The notes beneath the pieces were generated by a model. That model was not told where the DNA came from and searched no databases. It saw nothing but the letters and a program-made list of their open reading frames with translations. Position numbers and translations under genes: made by a program. DNA of 5,270 nucleotides from assembly GCA_902803745.1 (NCBI GenBank), contig CADCRB010000305.1:1-5270 (forward strand), given 5' to 3'. Shown piece after piece: positions 1-5,144 of this stretch; the stretch's first letter is position 1; each line of letters starts with the position of its first letter. The DNA is from an uncultured Lachnospiraceae bacterium. GTDB lineage: Bacteria > Bacillota > Clostridia > Lachnospirales > Lachnospiraceae.

Positions 1-183
1 ATCTTTTGCAGGACAGTTCCCATGATCTGTGGTGAACATTTTCGCAAAACAGGCGAGCGGGAGATGACAAAGAGTCTGAAGGAAGTCATTTTAAGGTATA
101 CTCCCGAAGAAAGAAACACCCTGATGTCGTCCGGGGATCCGAAGATAGTTTTACAGCTGCTGAAGAAAAATAATATAATATAA
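1..183 (+). CDS. Radical SAM/SPASM peptide-modifying enzyme, C-terminal fragment (5' end outside window)
   Basis: This is an open frame from base 1 to a TAA at 181-183, encoding 60 residues of a C-terminus. It aligns without gaps to the end of the complete radical SAM/SPASM protein at 1842-3368, starting at the equivalent of its residue 438; I count 37 identities in 60 positions. The shared part includes the last SPASM-region Cys (third residue here, in IFC) and the tail FRKTGERE(M/L)TKSLKE. The catalytic CxxxCxxC domain must lie upstream, outside the window. By family knowledge it would modify a peptide using S-adenosylmethionine and iron-sulfur clusters; its immediate neighbour, precursor 1, is the obvious substrate. 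The end of this gene also holds the promoter of that precursor. I am confident about paralogy; the reaction cannot be inferred. Confidence 0.88.
   Translation: MFCRTVPMICGEHFRKTGEREMTKSLKEVILRYTPEERNTLMSSGDPKIVLQLLKKNNII
150..179 (+). promoter_or_regulatory. Promoter of precursor 1, inside the end of the radical SAM gene
   Basis: A -35 box TTTACA (150-155) and a perfect -10 box TATAAT (174-179) are separated by 18 bases. A transcript would start near 186 and give a short leader before the ribosome site GGAGG (205-209). The layout matches the promoter before precursor 2 (TTTACA, 18 bases, TATGAT), which raises confidence that it is real. Its position lets precursor 1 be made in excess over the enzyme, as is common for RiPP precursors. 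Caveat: the -10 region is AT-rich and chance matches occur there. Confidence 0.6.
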
Positions 184-215
184 GATAAATAATTAAAACA
201 TAATGGAGGTGTATT

Positions 216-503
216 ATGGACAACGAACTTATGAAAAATGATTTTTTCAAGAGCCTTCCGGAGGATGTGAAGAAAAGGCTCAAAAACTGCAAAAGTGAAG
301 AGGAAGCCATGGACATCCTGAGGGATAACATGATAGAGATACCGGAGGAGGAGCTGAAAAAGGTTTCCGGCGGATTTAGATGGGAGAGTTATCACGACTG
401 TTGTAGGCATAATGGCGATTCCCGTGAAGAGACTACTTTGGACGGTAGCATGTCCGTTGATTTTGAGGGAGGCCTCATTACAGGAGCAGATTTTTTTGAT
501 TAA
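216..503 (+). CDS. RiPP precursor peptide 1: double-glycine leader with 42-residue core
   Basis: This is a 95-residue peptide with start ATG 216 and GGAGG at 205-209, six bases upstream. Residues 1-53 form a charged, helical-looking leader ending in KKVSGG; it is nearly identical to the leaders of three further genes in the window. The overall look (SEEEAM, EELKKVSGG) resembles Nif11-like and related GG leaders, but it is shorter than typical Nif11 leaders and I do not claim that family. Cleavage is expected after Gly53 by a C39-type peptidase/transporter not seen here. The core (54-95) starts FRWESYHDCC, has adjacent Cys62-Cys63, is rich in Asp/Glu, and contains a second GG at 85-86. A modifying enzyme ends 32 bases upstream, so this is probably its substrate. 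The structure of the mature product cannot be predicted. Confidence 0.88.
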   Translation: MDNELMKNDFFKSLPEDVKKRLKNCKSEEEAMDILRDNMIEIPEEELKKVSGGFRWESYHDCCRHNGDSREETTLDGSMSVDFEGGLITGADFFD

Positions 504-508
504 TAGTT

Positions 509-528
509 TATTATCTTTGGATGATTCT
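509..528 (+). repeat. Relic of a radical SAM gene 5' end (19 of 20 bases match 1873-1892)
   Basis: Twenty bases just after the stop of precursor 1 match bases 1873-1892, inside codons 11-17 of the complete radical SAM gene, with a single C/T difference. Read in the corresponding frame it gives LSLDDS, the same as the enzyme. Similarity stops on both sides. The match is longer than expected by chance in a window of this size, so I infer a fragment left by deletion or recombination of a radical SAM copy that once followed precursor 1. The frame is open only to 577-579 and I see no functional gene in it. Confidence 0.6.
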
Positions 529-601
529 ATGAAACCGGAGATCCAGCCAATACGTATTGCGCAGAGACAATTAATGTAAAGTGAAGAGGTTATGATAAAA
601 G

Positions 602-1657
602 ATGTATTATTTTCACGGAGACTGTTTTAAGTGCACCTGCAAAGTAGTTGGAGATTTGTTAAAAGAGGGAAAGAATAAGTTTATCCTTTATCCTTTTGGC
701 TATGAAGGTATGAAGGTAAAGAGCATCATGAACGTTCTGATGGGTGTTCAGGAGTATCTGATAGCGGATAACGTTCTGGCAGCTAAGTACCCGAATATTC
801 GGCGTATCGACAGTTTGACAGAAGAAGAGTTAAAAGATGCCGTTATCCTTGTGACAAGTGATGAGGGTATTGTCAATAATGATATGGCTGAGCCGGAGGA
901 CATCTATCAGCAGATTCGCGATGAGCTTTACAGATGTGTTCCAAGAGAACAATGCGTAGACCTTTTTCCAAAGCAAAGGCGCATTTCCGAGCAGTTTACA
1001 ATCGGTGAAACGGTCGCGGATCTGCCCGGGGTCATGCGTTGGATGGCCTACCAGCAGTCAGCGGAATTTGGCGCGCAAAATTTACTGGATAAGCCATGCT
1101 ACAACAATCGTTTCGAAATGATGGAGGATATTTTCTGTGGAGGTTCTATTGACGATGCCGGACTTCTGCTGGAATTCGGTGTGTTTAAGGGAAACAGTGT
1201 CAATTTTATCTCTGAGTATCATCCGACCCGGCTGGTTTACGGTTTTGATAGCTTTGAGGGCCTTCCGGAAACCTGGACCAGAGACCACAAGGGCAAGTAT
1301 TCCCTCGGTGGAGCACTTCCACGTGTGAGAAGCAATGTAAGTCTGATCAAAGGCTGGTTTGAAGAAACACTTCCGAAGTTTGTCAAAGACCATGAGGGAC
1401 CCTGTGCGTTCATTCATATTGACTGTGATCTCTATTCCTCGACCAAAACTGTACTGAATCATCTGCGCGAGAAGATAATCCCTGGAACTATTATCGTTTT
1501 TGATGATTACTTCTTTTATCCGGGCTGGCAGCAACACGAATACCTCGCTTTTAAGGAATTCACTGAAGAGAATCAGATAAGATTTGAGTATATCGGTTAT
1601 TGTAAAATTGGCTGGCATGTGGCGGTCAGGATCCTGGATATGACGGATATACATTGA
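602..1657 (+). CDS. TylF/macrocin-type SAM-dependent O-methyltransferase with N-terminal Rossmann-like domain
   Basis: This is a 351-residue protein. The C-terminal part (about 185-345) is a class I methyltransferase of the TylF/macrocin O-methyltransferase type: SAM-binding EFGVFKGNS at 191-199, GFDSFEGLPE at 214-223, HIDCDLYSST at 272-281 and VFDDY at 299-303. Asp274/Asp276 and Asp301/Asp302 are candidates for the divalent metal site known in this family, whose studied members methylate sugar hydroxyls. Residues 1-125 look like a degenerate nucleotide-binding fold of the kind fused to glycan enzymes: ILYPFGYEG at 28-36 in place of GxGxxG, YLIADN, then AVILVTSD and CVDLF. Start choice is uncertain: AAGAGG ends at 589, leaving a long 12-base gap to ATG 602, while ATG 592 gives only 13 codons. 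It lies between precursor 1 and the second radical SAM gene. It may methylate the peptide or a sugar on it, but could be unrelated cargo. Confidence 0.85.
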   Translation: MYYFHGDCFKCTCKVVGDLLKEGKNKFILYPFGYEGMKVKSIMNVLMGVQEYLIADNVLAAKYPNIRRIDSLTEEELKDAVILVTSDEGIVNNDMAEPEDIYQQIRDELYRCVPREQCVDLFPKQRRISEQFTIGETVADLPGVMRWMAYQQSAEFGAQNLLDKPCYNNRFEMMEDIFCGGSIDDAGLLLEFGVFKGNSVNFISEYHPTRLVYGFDSFEGLPETWTRDHKGKYSLGGALPRVRSNVSLIKGWFEETLPKFVKDHEGPCAFIHIDCDLYSSTKTVLNHLREKIIPGTIIVFDDYFFYPGWQQHEYLAFKEFTEENQIRFEYIGYCKIGWHVAVRILDMTDIH

Positions 1658-1699
1658 TCCGCTGATGACAACGCCAAATAACCGAAGGAATTAAATAGT

Positions 1700-1739
1700 G
1701 GCTGCTAAATATTAATATACTGAATATAGCCTTTTTTTT
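1700..1739 (+). terminator. Probable intrinsic terminator after the methyltransferase
   Basis: GGCT (1700-1703) pairs with AGCC (1728-1731), and ATATT (1709-1713) pairs with AATAT (1723-1727), leaving a five-base bulge on the left side. The stem is followed directly by eight T residues (1732-1739). It is 43 bases past the methyltransferase stop, where a terminator is expected. The stem is weak because it is AT-rich and bulged, so termination may be partial. It divides the window into an upstream unit and the second radical SAM unit. Confidence 0.55.
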
Positions 1740-1803
1740 ATAACATCATTCCCGTATTCTTTGAAGGTTTCAGTTTATTATATGCAAAAACAGCATAGAC
1801 CTA

Positions 1804-1812
1804 TGTTAAAAT
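1804..1812 (+). promoter_or_regulatory. Possible extended -10 promoter of the second radical SAM gene
   Basis: TGTTAAAAT (1804-1812) fits an extended -10 element (TGn plus TAAAAT), with a start near 1819 and the ribosome site following at 1827. I see no good -35 box at 16-18 bases upstream, so the call is weak. A promoter is expected here because a likely terminator precedes it. Confidence 0.3.
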
Positions 1813-1826
1813 AAGATAATATAATC

Positions 1827-1831
1827 GGAGG
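1827..1831 (+). promoter_or_regulatory. Ribosome binding site that supports a TTG start
   Basis: GGAGG lies ten bases before TTG 1842. The only nearby ATG, at 1832, touches the site and opens a frame of nine codons, so it cannot be the start. The next in-frame ATG is codon 21 (1902) and would cut into the conserved N-terminal domain. TTG 1842 is therefore preferred. Confidence 0.6.
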
Positions 1832-1841
1832 ATGATTCATT

Positions 1842-3368
1842 TTGAAAACGACACTCAGTAATTATGAAATAATATTATCTTTGGATGACTCTGTTTCTCT
1901 TATGATAAACGGTCTCTACGGCGCCATCGACGTAGTAGACAGAGACGAAGCCGCAGCACTTTCAGAAGGTAAAGTCGAAAAACTGTCCGGTGAAGAGATA
2001 GAAAGGCTCAGATCAAGAGGGCATTTGACGGATTCTTTCGAGACTGAGACGGATGACCTTCAGTTCCTGGCCGGATTATACAGGAATATAATCCTTAATC
2101 GTAATATGTCTCTTCTCATCCTTCCTTCTTATAACTGTAATTTCAGATGTCCTTATTGTTTTGAAAGACACAGACTGTCCAACGGAGAAGACTGGCTGAA
2201 AAAGACCATGTCAAAAGAAATGGTGGACAAGATATTTTCTGCTGTGGAAAAAGAAAAAAAACGTGGAATAAAAGTATCCTCATGCACTCTGTACGGCGGG
2301 GAGCCTTTTTTACCTGAAAACAGGGAGATCATTGAGTACATAGTAAAAAAAGCAGTGTCTTCAGATATGACACTCTCTGTAGTGACCAACGGATACAGTC
2401 TGGATCATTTTTCAGATATTCTGTCAGAATATCCTTTTAAGGATTTTCAGATAACCCTTGACGGTATCAGAGAGTACAATGACAAAAGGAGGGTCTATAT
2501 CGGCGGCGGTGGAAGCTACGATAAGATCCTTGAAAATATAGGCCTTGTTTTATCGAAGGATATCAATGTGTGTGTCCGTATCAACACAGGCCCTGGGAAT
2601 CTTAGAAGTGTTCATGAATTAGTGCAGGTTTTTAAGGAGAAAGGTTATTCCGATAATAATAGGTTTTCATATTATTATGCTCCTGCCGATAATGACAATT
2701 ATCCCGGAAAGGACTATGGGGTGAGTCATGCAGATATTGTAGAGGATCTGATTCAGAACGGCTTTGAAAAAAAAGATGCGATGATGCATGTCTCAGACTA
2801 TGATACTGATATAAGAGAGATCAGCAGATTGCTGAAAAAGGAGAGTTATCTCAAACCGATGGACTCCTATTGCGGTGCAGAGAACATGATGTATCTTGTC
2901 GACAGTGACGGGGCTGTCTATACATGCTGGGATTTTGCTGCTATGGACGAAATGCGTGTGGGCAGGATAGATATTGAGAAGGAAAAATTTGCCTTCAAAT
3001 TTGAGCTCCTCAAGTGGAATTTCCGAAATGTAACACAGATGCCTGAATGCAAGAAGTGTCCTTATCTCTTTACATGCAGAGGCGGATGCGCTTCCAAGGC
3101 TTACAATAAAACCGGAGATCTGTCCAATCCTTATTGCGGTGATACGAAAGAGATCTTTTGTGAGACTGTCTCAATGCTCTGTGATGAACAATTTCGCAAG
3201 ACAGGAGAGCGTGAACTGACAAAGAGCCTGAAGGAAGCTCTTTCGCAATACACTCCGGAAGATAGAGACACACTTCAAACGACACGTGATCCAAAACTGA
3301 TCGTGCAACTTCTGAAGAAAACTGATATGTTCGATTATGATAATAAAGCAACAGCGGATGCTACTTAG
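1842..3368 (+). CDS. Radical SAM/SPASM peptide maturase
   Basis: This is a 508-residue protein with a TTG start. Residues 1-90 are a small N-terminal domain (NGLYGAIDVVD, then LSGEEIERLRSRGHLTD) of the kind that precedes the barrel in many RiPP-modifying radical SAM enzymes; it may bind the leader. The radical SAM core has the [4Fe-4S] motif C99-x3-C103-x2-C106, GGEP at 152-155, VTNGY at 181-185 and QITLDG at 203-208. The SPASM domain is complete by pattern: C344-x12-G357-x4-C362, then C403-x2-C406-x5-C412-x3-C416, plus C432 and C440, enough for auxiliary clusters. A charged tail (about 445-508) is shared with the paralogue at the left edge. SPASM enzymes in such loci form thioether, C-C or similar links in peptides; the exact reaction cannot be told from sequence. 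Likely substrates are the GG-leader peptides in this window. The next gene starts nine bases after the stop, so the two are probably cotranscribed. Confidence 0.95.
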   Translation: MKTTLSNYEIILSLDDSVSLMINGLYGAIDVVDRDEAAALSEGKVEKLSGEEIERLRSRGHLTDSFETETDDLQFLAGLYRNIILNRNMSLLILPSYNCNFRCPYCFERHRLSNGEDWLKKTMSKEMVDKIFSAVEKEKKRGIKVSSCTLYGGEPFLPENREIIEYIVKKAVSSDMTLSVVTNGYSLDHFSDILSEYPFKDFQITLDGIREYNDKRRVYIGGGGSYDKILENIGLVLSKDINVCVRINTGPGNLRSVHELVQVFKEKGYSDNNRFSYYYAPADNDNYPGKDYGVSHADIVEDLIQNGFEKKDAMMHVSDYDTDIREISRLLKKESYLKPMDSYCGAENMMYLVDSDGAVYTCWDFAAMDEMRVGRIDIEKEKFAFKFELLKWNFRNVTQMPECKKCPYLFTCRGGCASKAYNKTGDLSNPYCGDTKEIFCETVSMLCDEQFRKTGERELTKSLKEALSQYTPEDRDTLQTTRDPKLIVQLLKKTDMFDYDNKATADAT

Positions 3369-3377
3369 GCTGAATTG

Positions 3378-4550
3378 ATGTATAGCACTATTATCAGACT
3401 TGTAAATGATACACATCCTCTGCCGGATGAACATAATGCAGCAGGCCTGATCAGTCTTTATTCTCTGACTGACCGTGCCTTTTATTTGCCGCCTTCTAAT
3501 ATGCTCTTAAATTGTGATGCTGCCGGGGCTCTGAATGATATGTGCCGTGCAGCAGGGGAAGAAGGCGGCTTTGAATGCATTATAACAGATGCATATCGAA
3601 CGAGAGATCAGCAGGAGAAAAAGTACTTAGCTGATCTTAGCAGGTCCACTGCCAGACCCGGCTGCAGTGAGCACGAGACAGGGCTGGCAGTTGATATTAT
3701 CTCCACTGACATTAGTCAGACAAAAAAACTGAGCAAATATCTCAGGGATAACTGTCACCGCTTCGGATATATCTACCGGTATCCGAGAGGAAGAGAGATG
3801 ATCACACATATGGTAGAACACACAGAGCATTTTCGATATGTGGGAGTTGAGGCGGCAGGGATCATGTATGAAAAGGGCCTTACTCTGGAAGAGTACCATG
3901 ATCCTTCCATAGTTCGTCCCAACCCTATGGAACCCGCCTTTATCTTTATGAGCATATTCGGTCCGAGGATGAAGGGACACTGGCAGAACTGGCCTGATAT
4001 CGATCTAAATGAGTTGAAACTTTTGAATCCCGATGTCGTTGGCTGGATCTATATGGAAAGAACCCCGATCGATTATCCCGTTTTATTTCACAGAGAATTC
4101 CCGGGTTACTATCTGTCACATAATTTCAGTGACGAGCCATCTGCTCATGGGGGGATAGAGATGCTCGATGTCCCAAAAGACGGGATCTACATACTCTCCG
4201 GACATCACATGAAGGATTTCAGTATGTTCATGAAGCTTATTGAAATACATGATGAGAGAACCTTTGATGTCCATCCTGTCATATCCTTTGATTATGAGGG
4301 AACTATATATGAAGCAACATGGTTTGCTGCAATAATAAAGGAGTATTCAGACCGTATCCCGCTGCCTGAGGGTGAAGGAGCAGAAGCCAGAAGAGAATGG
4401 CTGAAAAGACTGAAAGAGATAAGCTTTGCGACAAATGATATCATCCCTGATGAGAAGGACAAGATCCTGATCTGCAGCACCTGTACCAGACTGCTTGACG
4501 GGGAGCAGGTGCTGTACGGAGTAATGAGAGAAAGACAAAGTGTACCCTGA
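3378..4550 (+). CDS. VanY-type D,D-carboxypeptidase domain fused to a class B sortase domain, no export signal
   Basis: This is 390 residues from ATG 3378; TTG 3375 is directly before it, and a TGA at 3372 excludes any longer N-terminus. Residues 45-175 match VanY/M15 peptidases: YRTRDQQ at 73-79, SEHETGLAVD at 97-106 (zinc ligands His99 and Asp106), FGYIYRYP, and HFRYVG at 151-156 (zinc ligand His151). Residues 205-385 match class B sortases: LLNPDVVGWI, PIDYPVLF, SGHHM at 274-278 (catalytic His276) and STC at 367-369 (catalytic Cys369). Two oddities stand out. The VanY catalytic Glu, three residues before the last zinc His, is His148. The sortase Arg position reads Gln377. Both domains normally act outside the membrane, yet the N-terminus (MYSTIIRLVNDTHPLPDE) is no signal peptide and I see no membrane segment. 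It follows the radical SAM gene with weak AGG spacing, so translational coupling is likely. Its role could be cytosolic peptide tailoring, or it could be a non-catalytic binding protein; neither is shown. Confidence 0.9.
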   Translation: MYSTIIRLVNDTHPLPDEHNAAGLISLYSLTDRAFYLPPSNMLLNCDAAGALNDMCRAAGEEGGFECIITDAYRTRDQQEKKYLADLSRSTARPGCSEHETGLAVDIISTDISQTKKLSKYLRDNCHRFGYIYRYPRGREMITHMVEHTEHFRYVGVEAAGIMYEKGLTLEEYHDPSIVRPNPMEPAFIFMSIFGPRMKGHWQNWPDIDLNELKLLNPDVVGWIYMERTPIDYPVLFHREFPGYYLSHNFSDEPSAHGGIEMLDVPKDGIYILSGHHMKDFSMFMKLIEIHDERTFDVHPVISFDYEGTIYEATWFAAIIKEYSDRIPLPEGEGAEARREWLKRLKEISFATNDIIPDEKDKILICSTCTRLLDGEQVLYGVMRERQSVP

Positions 4551-4568
4551 TGATACCTTTTGGCCTGA

Positions 4569-4598
4569 TTTACAGTATATTCCGGATAATGGTATGAT
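4569..4598 (+). promoter_or_regulatory. Promoter of the precursor 2-4 gene group
   Basis: TTTACA (4569-4574) and TATGAT (4593-4598) are 18 bases apart, each matching the sigma-A consensus at five of six positions. The start would be near 4605, which leaves room for the ribosome site at 4618 and ATG 4631. It has the same -35 box and spacing as the promoter before precursor 1. It lies in the gap after the VanY-sortase gene, allowing independent, probably high expression of precursors 2, 3 and 4. Confidence 0.62.
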
Positions 4599-4613
4599 AT
4601 ATTCATATGATAC
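4592..4613. repeat. Imperfect dyad over the -10 and start region (possible operator)
   Basis: GTAT-g-ATAT-attc-ATAT-g-ATAC is an inverted repeat of 22 bases with one mismatched pair. It covers the -10 box and the likely transcription start of the precursor 2 promoter. A repressor site in this place would be effective. The arms are pure AT apart from the end G/C, so chance is a real alternative. Confidence 0.3.
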
Positions 4614-4617
4614 TCAG

Positions 4618-4624
4618 AAAGGAG
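4618..4624 (+). promoter_or_regulatory. Ribosome binding site that sets the start of precursor 2
   Basis: AAAGGAG ends six bases before ATG 4631. An in-frame ATG at 4607 would add eight residues (MILRKEIL) absent from the other three precursors. It lacks a ribosome site and sits at the predicted transcription start. ATG 4631 makes the leader co-linear with its paralogues. Confidence 0.8.
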
Positions 4625-4630
4625 ATTCTA

Positions 4631-4828
4631 ATGGACAGCAACCTTTTGAACAATGAGGCCTTTAACAAGCTTCCCGATGAAGTGAAAGAGAAGCTCAAAA
4701 ACTGCACAAGCGAAGAAGAAGCCATGGATGTCCTGAAGGACAACATGATAGAGATTCCGTCTGATGAACTGAAAAAAGTTGCCGGAGGGGCTTGTTGGGA
4801 AAATCTTTTGACAAACTACCCCAGATAA
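4631..4828 (+). CDS. RiPP precursor peptide 2: GG leader with 12-residue core
   Basis: This is a 65-residue peptide. The 53-residue leader is the most divergent of the four (MDSNLLNNEAFNKLPDEVKE at the start) and ends in KKVAGG instead of VSGG, but aligns without gaps to the others. The core is ACWENLLTNYPR, with one Cys and one Trp at its N-terminal end and a Tyr-Pro near its C-terminus. The total length is exactly that of precursor 3. Cleavage is expected after Gly53. It is the first gene behind the promoter at 4569-4598. Conserved Cys25 in the leader is shared with the other copies. The likely modifiers are the radical SAM enzymes of the locus. Confidence 0.87.
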   Translation: MDSNLLNNEAFNKLPDEVKEKLKNCTSEEEAMDVLKDNMIEIPSDELKKVAGGACWENLLTNYPR

Positions 4829-4905
4829 CGAGCACCCGACAAATGTGCTTTACGACTCAAAATTTAACTAAATCATTTATTTGGATTTATATGGAGATTA
4901 TTATC

Positions 4906-5103
4906 ATGGACAACGAACTTATGAACAATGAATTTTTCAAAAAGCTTCCGGAGAATGTGAAGGAAAAACTCAAGAACTGCAAAAGTGAAGAGGAAGCCAT
5001 GGACATCCTGAAGGAGAACATGATAGAGATACCGGTGGAGGAGCTGAAAAAGGTTTCCGGAGGAGATCTTGGTGATTATAATCCTTATCAGAAGGAATGC
5101 TGA
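4906..5103 (+). CDS. RiPP precursor peptide 3: GG leader with 12-residue core
   Basis: This is a 65-residue peptide from ATG 4906 with GGAG at 4893-4896, nine bases upstream. An earlier in-frame ATG (4792) lies inside precursor 2 and is rejected. The leader ends in KKVSGG at 53 and its first 126 bases differ from precursor 4 at only two positions. The core is DLGDYNPYQKEC, unrelated in sequence to core 2 but the same length, with a single Cys as its last residue. The last codon and TGA stop fall in a segment matching the end of the upstream radical SAM gene, so the core end may have been created by recombination. No separate promoter is convincing; it probably shares the transcript of precursor 2. 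Confidence 0.87.
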   Translation: MDNELMNNEFFKKLPENVKEKLKNCKSEEEAMDILKENMIEIPVEELKKVSGGDLGDYNPYQKEC

Positions 5104-5123
5104 AGAAGAATGATATAATATAA
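5098..5123 (+). repeat. Relic of a radical SAM gene 3' end (24 of 26 bases match 158-183)
   Basis: These 26 bases match the last codons and TAA stop of the left-edge radical SAM gene with two A/G differences. In that gene the segment is read in another frame, ending LLKKNNII; here it supplies the final Cys codon and the TGA stop of precursor 3. Similarity ends at 5098, so this is the likely recombination junction. The -10-like TATAAT survives (5114-5119) but the matching -35 box is gone. Precursor 4 thus seems once to have stood directly behind a radical SAM gene, as precursor 1 does. Confidence 0.68.
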
Positions 5124-5144
5124 AACAAAAAAAGGAGGAGTATC

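Noticed and set aside
491..497. Run of seven T near the end of precursor 1 as terminator
   Set aside because: It is inside the coding sequence (the FF of DFFD) and no stable stem directly precedes it.
529..579. Sixteen-codon frame MKPEIQPIRIAQRQLM between precursor 1 and the methyltransferase
   Set aside because: There is no ribosome site, no similarity to the family leader and no GG motif. It is more simply explained as part of a gene relic.
592..630. ATG 592 as start of the methyltransferase
   Set aside because: It is in a different frame, gives only 12 residues before a stop, and lies just two bases from the AAGAGG site. Using it would need a frameshift for which there is no evidence.
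1082..1654. 190-codon open frame on the - strand
   Set aside because: It lies entirely within the methyltransferase gene, whose protein has clear family motifs. The reverse translation has no recognisable motif, so it is a shadow frame.
1820..1825. Perfect TATAAT before the second radical SAM gene as its -10 box
   Set aside because: Transcription would start around 1832, after the GGAGG site at 1827-1831, leaving the message without its ribosome site; there is also no -35 box.
4607..4630. N-terminal extension of precursor 2 from ATG 4607
   Set aside because: It has no ribosome site and lies at the predicted transcription start; the added residues are absent from the three paralogues.
4831..4849. 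Hairpin AGCAC...GTGCT after precursor 2 as a terminator
   Set aside because: The stem is only five base pairs, has a nine-base loop and no T-run after it. Readthrough into precursor 3 is more likely.
4863..4892. TTTAAC, 17 bases, TTTATA as a promoter of precursor 3
   Set aside because: The -10 box abuts GGAG (4893-4896), so the transcript would begin at or after the ribosome site. The matches are also poor in AT-rich DNA.
4792..4905. N-terminal extension of precursor 3 from ATG 4792
   Set aside because: It would overlap the end of precursor 2 in another frame. The conserved leader begins at 4906 with its own ribosome site.
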